From the NCBI RefSeq assembly GCF_023914155.1, contig NZ_JAMWYS010000035.1, positions 62,001 to 126,000 of the forward strand: DNA of 64,000 nt, in the 5' to 3' direction. Both the position numbers and the translations under genes were made by a program. The first letter of the stretch is position 1. The number at the start of each line of letters is the position of its first letter. The DNA is from Solitalea agri (GTDB lineage Bacteria > Bacteroidota > Bacteroidia > Sphingobacteriales > Sphingobacteriaceae). The notes under the pieces were generated by a model. The model made no database searches. It was given only the letters and a program-made list of their open reading frames with translations, and was not told the origin of the DNA. Below are positions 36,187 through 45,040 of the stretch, piece after piece.

Positions 36187-37005
36187 TTATGAAGTATATG
36201 CTTTTGCCTGCACAAATGAGTAGAAGAAAACTGCATTTGGGTTTTTGGCCACGGCCTTCATTTCTTCCTTTACCTTTTCGGCTACTTCTTTTTCTACATA
36301 GCCCGAGTCGATCAGGTTAGGCATACCACTCATGAGTAGATCTGCCCAGAAATTGATCATTTCTGCCCGTTTCCCTGGTTGACGATTATCTAAATGAATG
36401 GTTTTAACAGTAGTTTGAATATTGGTATAACCTACGCTCTGCAGCATATTGCCTAATTTGGCTCCAATAAACGGATCACCACCCATATCGTACTGTAGAT
36501 CATTAAAACGCATCCAATACTGCCAGGTATTAGGAGAATATGGGTCGAGGAAAAAACTCGAATTCAATACCTCCGTTAGATAAATCACACTACCCGGCTT
36601 AAGAACCCTTCGCAGCTCTGAAAGCACTTTTACCGAATTCGGAATATGTTCCAAAACCCAGCAAAGAAAGGCGCCGTCAAATTTATTGTTAGAGCTAAAA
36701 TCCATATCAGTGGCATCCATCTGCAAAATTTCGAATCGATCTTTCGCTACCGGATTATCACCAAGGAACTTTTTAGCGGTTTCTATTTGCGTTTCAGAAA
36801 AATCAATACACGTTAACTGAGGGTTCGGAAATCGGCGCAATAATATTTCTGTTTGCGCTCCTACACCACTTCCAACTTCTAATAAATTCTCAACAGAAGA
36901 AAGATCGATATCGGCATAGATATAGTTTTCGAGGAAACGCGCCTGACGCATCAGTCGTTCTTGCTCTGTTTTTGAGAATCCGTGTAAGTATTTTTCTTTA
37001 AGCAT
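36187..37005 (-). CDS. Class I SAM-dependent methyltransferase
   Basis: 272 residues. Motif I LLEVGSGVGAQTEILL (about 41-56) and motif II LTCIDFS define the Rossmann SAM site; GAFLCWVLEHIPN matches the usual post-motif strand. It resembles the ubiquinone/menaquinone and small-molecule methyltransferase type 11/25 group. The acceptor is unknown. It lies in the arginine cluster between argE' and argH but has no evident place in the pathway; spacers of 77 and 145 bp, each an inverted repeat, separate it from both. Confidence 0.85.
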   Translation of the reverse strand: MLKEKYLHGFSKTEQERLMRQARFLENYIYADIDLSSVENLLEVGSGVGAQTEILLRRFPNPQLTCIDFSETQIETAKKFLGDNPVAKDRFEILQMDATDMDFSSNNKFDGAFLCWVLEHIPNSVKVLSELRRVLKPGSVIYLTEVLNSSFFLDPYSPNTWQYWMRFNDLQYDMGGDPFIGAKLGNMLQSVGYTNIQTTVKTIHLDNRQPGKRAEMINFWADLLMSGMPNLIDSGYVEKEVAEKVKEEMKAVAKNPNAVFFYSFVQAKAYTS

Positions 37006-37008
37006 AAG

Positions 37009-37076
37009 GTTAAGAGTTGTGGGTTATATGTTCTAAGTTAAATAATTTATTTAACCGATAACTCATAACTCGTAAC
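37009..37076. repeat. Spacer inverted repeat, methyltransferase/argE'
   Basis: The whole 77-bp spacer folds: GTTAAGAGTTGTGGGTTAT (37009-37027) pairs with 37058-37076 at 16 of 19 positions, and inside it GTTAAATA-ATT-TATTTAAC (37037-37055) is a perfect 8-bp hairpin. No U-run follows. Confidence 0.75.
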
Positions 37077-37082
37077 CGGCAA

Positions 37083-38144
37083 TCAGGCTATTACTCTTTC
37101 CAAAATCTGGATATAAAGGTCGATACCTTCTTCAATTTCACTTAAATAGATATACTCATCTGCTGTATGTGAACGTGCTGAATCACCCGGTCCAAGTTTT
37201 AATGAAGGGACAGGAATAAGCGCCTGATCAGAAGTAGTTGGCGACCCATAAGTTGTTCTTCCTAAAACTAATCCTGATTGTACAATAGGATGAGATTCAG
37301 GAATAGATGATGAACGCATGCGCATTGAACGAGGTGTTACTTCGCTGCCAACATTAGCCCGTATGGTCTCCAATAATTCTTCATGGGTGTATTGTTCAGT
37401 TACTCTAACATCAATAGTAAACTCACATCTATCCGGAACCACATTATGTTGCGAACCGGCATGAATAATGGTTACACTCATCTTTATCGGTCCCATAAAA
37501 GGCGATACTTTTGGGAACTGATAAGTGCTCAGCCACTGAATATCTTTTATTGCCTTGTAAATAGCATTATCGCCTTCTTCACGCGCAGCATGCCCTGACT
37601 TTCCATAGGCCACACAATCACAAACCATTAAACCTTTTTCGGCAATGGCCAAATGCATTTGAGTGGGTTCGCCCACTATGGCAAATTCAACAGGTCCAAG
37701 CTCAGGTACAATTAATTCGATGCCATTATAGCCCGAAATCTCTTCTTCGGCAGAAGCTGCAAAGGCAACATTGTATTTCAAATCTTCTTTATCATGATAA
37801 TAAAGGAAGGTTGCCATTAATGATACCAGACATCCACCCGCGTCGTTGCTACCTAGTCCAAATAGTTTTCCATCTTCCACGATTGGATTAAATGGATCTT
37901 TGGTATAGCCTTTATTTGGTTTTACCGTATCGTGATGTGAATTCAGTAAAACCGTTGGTTTTTTGGGGTCGTAATGTTTATTAAAGGCCCAGATGTTATG
38001 AATTTTTCGGAATGTGAAAACGCCTCGTTCTTTCAGAAAAGACTCAATAACATCGCCCGTAATATTTTCTTCCTTGCTAAACGATTGAATAGAGATCAGT
38101 TTTTTCAAGAGCTCTATCGCATCGTGCTTAAGTTGGTGAGTCAT
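37083..38144 (-). CDS. argE: M20 deacylase, N-acyl-citrulline/ornithine deacylase
   Basis: 353 residues. Zinc peptidase-fold deacylase of the M20 family: His70-x-Asp72 (NSHHDTV), bridging Asp101 (GLGSNDAGG) and the catalytic-plus-metal Glu pair in SAEEE (133-134). In Bacteroidota with the ArgF' pathway this enzyme removes the acyl group after carbamylation, turning N-acyl-citrulline into citrulline, rather than acting on acetylornithine. If ArgF' here uses succinylornithine, the substrate is N-succinylcitrulline; that is inferred. Slightly shorter than E. coli ArgE (383). Sits between proC and the methyltransferase gene. Confidence 0.88.
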   Translation of the reverse strand: MTHQLKHDAIELLKKLISIQSFSKEENITGDVIESFLKERGVFTFRKIHNIWAFNKHYDPKKPTVLLNSHHDTVKPNKGYTKDPFNPIVEDGKLFGLGSNDAGGCLVSLMATFLYYHDKEDLKYNVAFAASAEEEISGYNGIELIVPELGPVEFAIVGEPTQMHLAIAEKGLMVCDCVAYGKSGHAAREEGDNAIYKAIKDIQWLSTYQFPKVSPFMGPIKMSVTIIHAGSQHNVVPDRCEFTIDVRVTEQYTHEELLETIRANVGSEVTPRSMRMRSSSIPESHPIVQSGLVLGRTTYGSPTTSDQALIPVPSLKLGPGDSARSHTADEYIYLSEIEEGIDLYIQILERVIA

Positions 38145-38246
38145 TTTAGTATACTTTATAACATCGATCGTTAAAAAACGAACGATCTCTAAATTTCAAA
38201 TTGGTTCTTATTTAGTTTAATAGATTTCCCTAATGGGACTGCAAAA

Positions 38247-39065
38247 CTAAGAATCCTTTGAATATAGTCCACCTGCTTTTATTGCAGAAGTTCGAATCCC
38301 TTTAATAAGTGCTGAACTGAAACCCTGATGCTCCATTTCGTTTAATCCGGCAATGGTACATCCACGAGGAGAAGTAACTTTATCAATTTCACGCTCAGGG
38401 TGAGCTCCTTCCTTAGCTAATAATGCAGCAGCACCTTTAGCAGTTTGAACGGCCATGTTAAGCGCCTCTTCGGCATGGAACCCAATTTCAACACCACCTT
38501 GCATAGCAGCACGAATTGAACGAAGGAAGAACGCAATGCCACAGGCACATAATGCAGTGGCTGATGTCATCAGCTCTTCTTTAATTTCCTGGGTTATTCC
38601 AACGGTATTAAAGATATCAAACACCAACTCTTTACGCTCAGTGCTAACTCCGTCAAAAGCGATGCAGGTCATTGATTCACCAACAGATATAGCGGTATTT
38701 GGCATTGCACGAACTACAGCAGGAGATTTACCCAAATTGTCTTTAATGTCTTGAATTGAAACCCCAGTAACGAGCGAAACGATTAACTGATTCTCATTTA
38801 CCTGATCTTTAATTTCAGCCAATAAACCATTTAATTGCTGAGGTAGAATACCTAAAACCACAATATCTGCTGATTTTACAGCCTCGTTGTTGTTATTAGT
38901 GATTTTATAACCTTGGATAGAATAGGGCTGTAAGGCACCAAGATTACGACGGGTAATGGTAATTTGACCAGGTTGATAACTGCCTGATTTTACAAGTCCT
39001 TTGGCCAAAGCAAGGCCAATGTTTCCACCACCTAAGATGGCAATGTTAAGGTTGTTAGTTGACAT
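38247..39065 (-). CDS. proC: Pyrroline-5-carboxylate reductase
   Basis: 272 residues. Reduces pyrroline-5-carboxylate to proline with NAD(P)H. The N-terminal Rossmann site is ILGGGNIGLALAKGL (10-24); VRAMPNTA is the standard central motif; the C-terminal signature reads VTSPRGCTIAGLNEME, with Arg-Gly-Cys where most enzymes have Gly-Gly-Thr. The change could affect the dimer/active-site loop. Its place in the arginine cluster joins proline and arginine synthesis, which share glutamate as precursor; proC in this cluster is common in Bacteroidota as far as I recall. Confidence 0.92.
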   Translation of the reverse strand: MSTNNLNIAILGGGNIGLALAKGLVKSGSYQPGQITITRRNLGALQPYSIQGYKITNNNNEAVKSADIVVLGILPQQLNGLLAEIKDQVNENQLIVSLVTGVSIQDIKDNLGKSPAVVRAMPNTAISVGESMTCIAFDGVSTERKELVFDIFNTVGITQEIKEELMTSATALCACGIAFFLRSIRAAMQGGVEIGFHAEEALNMAVQTAKGAAALLAKEGAHPEREIDKVTSPRGCTIAGLNEMEHQGFSSALIKGIRTSAIKAGGLYSKDS

Positions 39066-39132
39066 AAAGTAAAGTTTCTGAAGTTAGTTACAACTTCATT
39101 CGGGTTTAGCGTTGGTGGCGCATAGGAGAGCT

Positions 39133-39918
39133 TTATGAAATTTTGGTCCCCGTATTTTTTGAGTCGTTGATCAGCGTTGGCAACCCATCAGCATGCATAA
39201 TGTAAACTGATGAAACTCCTTTGTCAATCGCTGCAAATGCATTGTCAAGTTTAGGAATCATTCCGGCTATAACAACTCCTTTTTCTTTTAATTCAGCAAA
39301 GTAAGGCTTGCTGATTTCCTGAATCACTTTCTCTTCAGCATCTAATACACCGTCTTTTTCGAAACAATAGATCAGATTTACGTTGAAATGCTTTGATAAT
39401 GATACCGCAACCGTTGATGCAATAGTGTCGGCATTTGTATTAAGCATATTACCCTGCTGGTCGTGTGTTAATGGAGCCAAAATAGGGGATAAGCCACTTT
39501 TTAATAATGCCGAAAGTACAACTCCATCCATTTTTTCCTCTTCAACATCGCCTACAAAGCCATAATCAATTTCTTTAACAGGGCGTTTATGAGCAGGGAT
39601 AATATTTGCATCAGCGCCAGTTAAACCAATAGCATTGCATCCTTTGGACTGTAATTTGGCAACCAGATTTTTATTTATCAAACCTGCATACACCATTGTT
39701 ACGATCTTCAAGGTTTCAGTATCGGTAATTCGACGGCCATCAACCATTTTAGCTTCAATGCCTAAACCTTTACTGATTTCGGTGGCTACTTTGCCGCCTC
39801 CGTGTATTAAGACTTTTAATCCTTTTAGTTGAGCAAAATCGGTTAAGAAAGTAGTAAGCTTGCTTTCGTTGTCGATGATATTTCCGCCTACTTTTATAAT
39901 GTTGACTGTTTGTTGCAT
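39133..39918 (-). CDS. argB: N-acyl-glutamate kinase (acetylglutamate kinase)
   Basis: 261 residues from the ATG at 39918 (MQQTVNIIKVGGN, the family start; an ATG at 39975 lies in spacer sequence). Phosphorylates N-acyl-glutamate, step two of the pathway. Amino acid kinase fold: Lys9 and GGN in the phosphate site, HGGGKVATEIS (about 39-49), VDGRRITD, and IPKLDNAFAAIDKGVSSVYI near the C-terminus. It has no N-terminal helix of the arginine-inhibited hexameric type, so it may be a dimer without arginine feedback. Confidence 0.93.
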   Translation of the reverse strand: MQQTVNIIKVGGNIIDNESKLTTFLTDFAQLKGLKVLIHGGGKVATEISKGLGIEAKMVDGRRITDTETLKIVTMVYAGLINKNLVAKLQSKGCNAIGLTGADANIIPAHKRPVKEIDYGFVGDVEEEKMDGVVLSALLKSGLSPILAPLTHDQQGNMLNTNADTIASTVAVSLSKHFNVNLIYCFEKDGVLDAEEKVIQEISKPYFAELKEKGVVIAGMIPKLDNAFAAIDKGVSSVYIMHADGLPTLINDSKNTGTKIS

Positions 39919-39933
39919 GCAAAATAAATAATT

Positions 39934-39989
39934 GAATGAGTGAATAATTAGACGAGAAAATATCTTAGAACCCAATCATTCCCTCATTC
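39934..39989. repeat. Spacer inverted repeat, argB/argF'
   Basis: Arms GAATGAGTGAATAATT (39934-39949) and AATCATTCCCTCATTC (39974-39989) pair at 14 of 16 positions with a 24-nt loop, in the 87-bp spacer. Confidence 0.65.
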
Positions 39990-40005
39990 TGTCATCCATT
40001 CATTT

Positions 40006-40971
40006 TTATAACTTGTTTCCTTCGATTAACTTTTTAAGCACGGTTTGCGCAGCAAATACTCGGTTGCCCGCTTCATGAATTACCAATGAGTTATTACCGT
40101 CGAGTATATCATTGCCGAGCTCCAATCCACGACGAACCGGCAAACAATGCATTACTTTAGCATTATCGGTTAATTTTAACTTTTCGTTGTCCATCATCCA
40201 TCCTTTCCCGTCAGATAAGATTTCACCGTATTTGTTGTAGCTGGACCAATTTTTCACATAAACGAAATCGGCATTTTTTAAGGCCTCATCCTGGTTTGTA
40301 TTGATCATAGCTCCTTTTGTAAACTCTTCGGCCAGTTCATAGCCTTCAGGATGTGTGATCACAAAGTCAACCATATCTAATTCCTGTGCTTTAACCATCC
40401 ATTCTGAAAATGAATTTGATACAGCTTGCGGTAATGGTTTTACATGCGGGGCCCAGGTTAAAACCACTTTTGGTTTTGGCTTGGTAGCATGTTCTTTTAT
40501 GGTAATTAAGTCGGCAAAGCTTTGTAACGGGTGAAGGGTTGCGCTTTCAAGAGAAACCACCGGAACACCACAGTATTTAATAAACTTGTTAAGCACTTCC
40601 TCGCTGTAGTCCTCATGTCGGTCTTTCAAATTTGGAAAACAGCGTAAGCCTAAAATATCGCAGTATTGCCCTAATACGGCAGCGGCCTCTTTAATGTGCT
40701 CAACGGAGTAACCGTCCATTATCACATTATCATTCATTTCCAGACGCCAGCCTTCTTTGTCCATGTTAATAACCATGGTATTCATCCCAAGGTTCATTGC
40801 GGCTTTTTGCGTGCTCATACGTGTACGCAAACTTGGATTTAAAAACACTAGACCCAGTGTTTTTTGTCCTCCAATATCAACGAAACCCTGAGGATCTGCT
40901 TTAATTTTTAGCGCCTCATCAACCCATTTCTTTAGGTCGGTAACATCGTTTACTGATGTGAAATGTTTCAT
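40006..40971 (-). CDS. argF': N-succinylornithine carbamoyltransferase (ArgF')
   Basis: 321 residues. Transfers the carbamoyl group to N-acyl-ornithine. Carbamoyl phosphate is bound by FLNPSLRTR (43-51), and HCLPVRR near the C-terminus is the usual catalytic loop. It belongs to the AOTCase/SOTCase branch, not to ordinary ornithine transcarbamylase. The residue that decides the substrate is Glu92 in Xanthomonas AOTCase and Pro90 in Bacteroides fragilis SOTCase; here it is Val90 (MDGYSVEH). Published mutants with Val in the Xanthomonas enzyme became succinylornithine-specific, so succinylornithine is the predicted substrate. Gene between argD and argB. Confidence 0.9.
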   Translation of the reverse strand: MKHFTSVNDVTDLKKWVDEALKIKADPQGFVDIGGQKTLGLVFLNPSLRTRMSTQKAAMNLGMNTMVINMDKEGWRLEMNDNVIMDGYSVEHIKEAAAVLGQYCDILGLRCFPNLKDRHEDYSEEVLNKFIKYCGVPVVSLESATLHPLQSFADLITIKEHATKPKPKVVLTWAPHVKPLPQAVSNSFSEWMVKAQELDMVDFVITHPEGYELAEEFTKGAMINTNQDEALKNADFVYVKNWSSYNKYGEILSDGKGWMMDNEKLKLTDNAKVMHCLPVRRGLELGNDILDGNNSLVIHEAGNRVFAAQTVLKKLIEGNKL

Positions 40972-41037
40972 TCTATAAATTGATATGCAATTGATGTCAA
41001 TCGTTCTTTAAACAAGTTAATTATTTTGGACCGTTGA

Positions 41038-42180
41038 TTATTGCGCAACGGCCAAAGAGTTCATTACCTGAGCAAAAGATTTCAAGAACTCATCTGCCTG
41101 AGCCTTGGTAATATTTAAAGGAGGTAGTAAACGAATGGTGTTTTGCTTGCCTGAAACCCCAGTTAATATTTTATGGTCGTTCATCAGTTTTTTACGGACA
41201 TCAGCGTAATTGTCAAGTTCTACACCGATCATCAAACCATAACCACGGACGTCTTTTACTCCATCAAACTTTCTAAGCTCAGCCATTAAGTATGCCCCCG
41301 TTTCTGCAGCATTCTCCATTAAATTTTCTTCTTTAATGATATCGCAAACGGCAATTGCTGCAGCACATGCAAGATGATTACCGCCGAAAGTAGTTCCTAA
41401 CATACCATGTTTGGCTTCAATATGTGGAGCGATAATGATTCCGCCAATTGGGAAACCATTGCCCATACCTTTGGCCATTGAGATTACATCGGCCTTAACA
41501 TTTGAATGCTGATGAGAAAAGAATTTGCCTGAACGTCCGCATCCTGATTGAATTTCATCCATGATCATCAATGCTCCAAATTTGTCACATAATGAACGGA
41601 TTTTTTGCAAGAAGGAGTCTGTAGGAACTTGTATGCCTCCAACACCTTGCATGCCTTCAACAATAACGCCTGCAATTTCATTGCTCATTACAGCCTCCAA
41701 AGCGGCTTCATCGTTAAATGGTACAAAGATGATATTGGATGTTTCGTTTACAGGAGCGATGATCGATTTATCATCAGTAGCTGCAACTACAGCCGAGGTA
41801 CGGCCATGGAACGACTTACTGAATGCGATGATTTTCTTTCTGCCTGTATGGAAAGAGGCTAACTTTAGTGCATTTTCATTAGCTTCTGCCCCTGAGTTAC
41901 ATAAAAACAAGCTGTAATCCTCATAGCCTCCGGTTAATTCTCCCAACTTTTTGGCCAGTTCCTTTTGAATCGGAATTTGAACGGAGTTCGAGTAAAACCC
42001 GATTTTATTTAACTGATCTGTAATCAGTTTTACATAGTGCGGATGGGTATGGCCGATTGAAATTACAGCATGTCCACCGTACAGGTCTAAATATTTGTTG
42101 CCATTTTCATCCCAAACGTAAGAGCCTTCAGCTTTTACCAATTCAAACGGGAATAATGGGTATACGTCGAATAATGTCAT
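41038..42180 (-). CDS. argD: N-acyl-ornithine aminotransferase
   Basis: 380 residues. Class III PLP aminotransferase: converts N-acyl-glutamate semialdehyde to N-acyl-ornithine. GGHAVISIGHTHP (35-47), SGAEANENALKLA (about 94-106), DEIQSGCGRSG (about 202-212) and the PLP Lys in SMAKGMGNGFPIGG are all in place; GTTFGGNHLACAAA is the second-subunit phosphate loop. Normal length. It lies 66 bp before argF' and 61 bp after the four-helix-bundle gene. If the pathway is succinylated, it must accept the succinyl substrate, which known ArgD/AstC enzymes can. Confidence 0.94.
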   Translation of the reverse strand: MTLFDVYPLFPFELVKAEGSYVWDENGNKYLDLYGGHAVISIGHTHPHYVKLITDQLNKIGFYSNSVQIPIQKELAKKLGELTGGYEDYSLFLCNSGAEANENALKLASFHTGRKKIIAFSKSFHGRTSAVVAATDDKSIIAPVNETSNIIFVPFNDEAALEAVMSNEIAGVIVEGMQGVGGIQVPTDSFLQKIRSLCDKFGALMIMDEIQSGCGRSGKFFSHQHSNVKADVISMAKGMGNGFPIGGIIIAPHIEAKHGMLGTTFGGNHLACAAAIAVCDIIKEENLMENAAETGAYLMAELRKFDGVKDVRGYGLMIGVELDNYADVRKKLMNDHKILTGVSGKQNTIRLLPPLNITKAQADEFLKSFAQVMNSLAVAQ

Positions 42181-42241
42181 AAGTTATAAGTTTTGAGCAA
42201 TGAGTTTTGAATCGCTTTATGCTTTATAAATGCATTTGGCT

Positions 42242-42601
42242 TTATTCTTTTCCTCTTACTTTGTTAATCAATGCAATCATCATTGCTTTAATTTCGTCAA
42301 TTTCTGAATTTAACTTGTTGTAGTTTTCTTTCAATATATATTCTAAATCTTTTGATAGGAGTAATAAGTAAGAAACCTCGTTTATTGAACCTAAAGAGGT
42401 TTGAAGAAAATTTGCCAAATCATTTTTTGTATACTTCCCGCAACCTTCGGCAATATTGCTGGGAATTGAAAAAACAGCTCTTCTAATCTGACTTGTAACA
42501 CCAAATTGTTCGTGTTTAGGAAAATCTTGAGAGATTTTATAAATCTCAAGAGTGAATTGGTGCGAACGTTGCCAAACGAGTAGTTTTCTGTAATCCTGCA
42601 T
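42242..42601 (-). CDS. Four helix bundle protein (23S rRNA IVS-type)
   Basis: 119 residues, recognisable as the S23/TIGR02436 family: LLVWQRSHQFTLEIYKI, then FPKHEQFGVTSQIRRAVFSIPSNIAEG and GSINEVSYLLLLSKDL. These form an antiparallel four-helix bundle that makes pentamers. The family was first found inside intervening sequences of 23S rRNA genes and is also scattered alone in genomes; its role is unknown. Here it is inserted between argC and argD, on the same strand. Short matching sequence words in opposite orientation lie on either side of it. Confidence 0.9.
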   Translation of the reverse strand: MQDYRKLLVWQRSHQFTLEIYKISQDFPKHEQFGVTSQIRRAVFSIPSNIAEGCGKYTKNDLANFLQTSLGSINEVSYLLLLSKDLEYILKENYNKLNSEIDEIKAMMIALINKVRGKE

Positions 42602-42637
42602 TTACTAATTACCCAATACTTATGACTTAAAACTTTT

Positions 42638-43645
42638 CTAGAATCCTACCGGCTTTAATTTCAAGCCTGCGTTTTCATCCAGACCAAACATCAAATTCAT
42701 GTTTTGAACAGCCTGACCCGACGCGCCTTTCAACAAATTATCGATGATGCTTAATACCATCAATTTACTTCCATGTTTTTCAATATGCACTAAGCATTTG
42801 TTGGTATTTACCACCTGTTTTAAGTCGATATTATTGGCTGAAACATGCGTAAACGGATGGGATGCATAAAAGTCAGTGTATAATTTTTCTGCATCTTCCT
42901 GAGTGCCCTCGAATTCTGTATAAGCCGAAACCATAATCCCGCGAGCAAAATCACCTCGATATGGAATGAAATTGATTTCTTTAGAAAACCCATTTTGTAA
43001 CTGTTTTACACTTTGAGTAATTTCTTTTAAATGCTGATGACCGAATGCCTTGTAAACAGAAAGATTATTGTTTCTCCAGCTAAAGTGTGAAGTTGAACTT
43101 AACGACTGTCCAGCACCAGTTGAACCTGTGGTGGCAGAAATATGCACTTCTTCATTCAACAAACCTTTAGCAGCTAAAGGCAATAATGCCAATTGAATGC
43201 AGGTGGCAAAACAACCAGGATTAGCAACATTAGAGGCTGATCTGATTTCCTCACGTTGAAGTTCAGGTAAGCCATAGGTGAAAGTTCGGTTACTTCCCTC
43301 TGCACTTAAAATGTGACCATCGGCTTTATTTAGACGGAAGTCCTGACTTAAGTCGATGATTTTAATCTTAGCATCAAAATGATTTGCTGATAGGAATTTC
43401 TTCGCATCGCCATGGCCTACGCATAAAAATAAAACATCGATATCCTGTGAAGTTTCGGCCGCAAATTTTAAATCAGTATCGCCTAATAAATCTGAGTGAA
43501 CGTCTGAAATTAAGTTACCAGCATTGCTATTACTATGTACAAAGGCAATTTCAACATGAGGATGATTAATCAGGATGCGTAATAATTCGCCGCCTGTATA
43601 GCCAGCCCCGCCGATAATGCCTGCTTTTATAGAGATTTGAGACAT
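42638..43645 (-). CDS. argC: N-acyl-glutamyl-phosphate reductase
   Basis: 335 residues. Reduces N-acyl-glutamyl phosphate with NADPH, step three. The nucleotide site is IIGGAGYTGGELLRIL (10-25); the catalytic Cys145 sits in the family signature VANPGCFATCIQLALLPL; GSTGAGQS follows. Normal length for type 1 ArgC. Starts 88 bp after the argG stop with an inverted repeat between them, and is followed after 36 bp by the four-helix-bundle gene. Confidence 0.95.
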   Translation of the reverse strand: MSQISIKAGIIGGAGYTGGELLRILINHPHVEIAFVHSNSNAGNLISDVHSDLLGDTDLKFAAETSQDIDVLFLCVGHGDAKKFLSANHFDAKIKIIDLSQDFRLNKADGHILSAEGSNRTFTYGLPELQREEIRSASNVANPGCFATCIQLALLPLAAKGLLNEEVHISATTGSTGAGQSLSSTSHFSWRNNNLSVYKAFGHQHLKEITQSVKQLQNGFSKEINFIPYRGDFARGIMVSAYTEFEGTQEDAEKLYTDFYASHPFTHVSANNIDLKQVVNTNKCLVHIEKHGSKLMVLSIIDNLLKGASGQAVQNMNLMFGLDENAGLKLKPVGF

Positions 43646-43661
43646 GAGTTTAAAGGTTTTA

Positions 43662-43731
43662 AGATGTTTGATTTAGGAAGTGAGATTTAATATAACCATT
43701 TATTCAGTCTCATATCCTAAATCTCTCATCT
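43662..43731. repeat. Spacer inverted repeat, argC/argG
   Basis: Arms 43662-43685 (starts AGATGTTTGATTTAGG) and 43708-43731 (ends CCTAAATCTCTCATCT) pair at 19 of 24 positions across 22 nt, filling most of the 88-bp spacer. Confidence 0.65.
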
Positions 43732-43733
43732 AA

Positions 43734-44921
43734 CTATAAATTGTTCACTTTATGGTAAATACTCACCTGGTTACCGAATATTTTGGTGAAGCCTTTAACA
43801 TCTTCGCCACTCCAGGTATTGTTCATTTCGCCATAGCTGCCAAATTTGGCGCTCATCAAATCATGATCAGATTCAATGCCTGTAACCAAAAACTGGTAAG
43901 GACGAAGGCTGACAAATACTTTTCCGGTAACAAACTGTTGGGTGCTTTGTAAAAATGCCTCAATATCGCGCATGGTTGGATCAAGCAGCTGACCTTCATG
44001 CAGCCAGTTTCCGTAGAACATGGCTAATTGATCTTTCCAGTACAACTGCCATTTGGTAAGTACATGCTTTTCTAAAGTATGGTGAGCTTTAATGATGATA
44101 AGCGGAGCTGGTGCTTCAAAGCCAACACGGCCTTTAATGCCTATAATGGTATCACCAATATGAATATCGCGCCCAATTCCGAATGGTGCAGCAATAGCAG
44201 TTAATGCTAAAATTGCATCAGCCGATTTTTCATATTTTTTATCATTGATGCCTTTCAATTCACCAGCTTCAAAATGCAAAGTGATATCTTCAGGCGTTGA
44301 TTTGGTTACCTGAGTAGGCCAGGCGCTTTCCGGTAAAAAACCATTGGAGGTTAATGTTTCAGCACCACCAACTGATGTTCCCCAAATGCCTTTATTAATA
44401 GAGTATTTAGCTTTTTCGGCACTATAAACAACACCATATTGAGCCAAGAATTCGATCTCAGCCTCGCGTGAAAGTTTGTTGTCGCGAATAGGAGTAATGA
44501 TTTCTACCTCAGGAGTTAAGATTTGAAAAACCATGTCAAAACGTACCTGATCATTGCCGGCGCCAGTAGAACCATGGGCAATGGCTTCGGCCCCAATTTC
44601 TTTGGCATACTTTGCAATTGCCATAGCTTGTGCAATACGCTCTGCGCTTACCGAAAGTGGGTATGTGTTATTTTTAAGGATATTTCCGAAGATAAGGTAC
44701 TTAATGCAGCTCTCGTAATAGTTATCTATTTCGTTAATGCATCGGTAGGTTTTTGCGCCAAGGGAAAGTGCGCGTTCTTCAATCTGAACAAGTTCTTCTT
44801 TGCTAAAACCGCCTGTGTCAACAGTTACGGCATGTACCTCCATGTTTTTTACCTTTGATAGGTATACGGCGCAGTAGGAGGTATCCAATCCGCCGCTAAA
44901 AGCCAATACTACTTTTTTCAT
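43734..44921 (-). CDS. argG: Argininosuccinate synthase
   Basis: 395 residues. Joins citrulline and aspartate with ATP. The PP-loop AFSGGLDTSYC (8-18) and IAHGSTGAGNDQVRFD (about 113-128) are diagnostic. The central TPIRDNKLSREAEIEFLAQYG belongs to the usual substrate region. Second gene of the cluster, 119 bp after the GNAT gene. Normal length for the bacterial short form. Confidence 0.96.
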   Translation of the reverse strand: MKKVVLAFSGGLDTSYCAVYLSKVKNMEVHAVTVDTGGFSKEELVQIEERALSLGAKTYRCINEIDNYYESCIKYLIFGNILKNNTYPLSVSAERIAQAMAIAKYAKEIGAEAIAHGSTGAGNDQVRFDMVFQILTPEVEIITPIRDNKLSREAEIEFLAQYGVVYSAEKAKYSINKGIWGTSVGGAETLTSNGFLPESAWPTQVTKSTPEDITLHFEAGELKGINDKKYEKSADAILALTAIAAPFGIGRDIHIGDTIIGIKGRVGFEAPAPLIIIKAHHTLEKHVLTKWQLYWKDQLAMFYGNWLHEGQLLDPTMRDIEAFLQSTQQFVTGKVFVSLRPYQFLVTGIESDHDLMSAKFGSYGEMNNTWSGEDVKGFTKIFGNQVSIYHKVNNL

Positions 44922-45040
44922 TTGGGGGTTAAGAAATATTAAAAACAGCCACTAGTGATCAGGAAGACTCTTTCCGTGTGATTGTTTTGGTTTTATATAA
45001 TCAGTTAATATCATTTTACGCATTTTGCTTAAAGGCGTTT

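Noticed and set aside
38284-38302. GTTCGAATCCC resembling a tRNA T-loop
   Set aside because: It lies inside proC in coding frame and no acceptor or anticodon arm can be formed around it.
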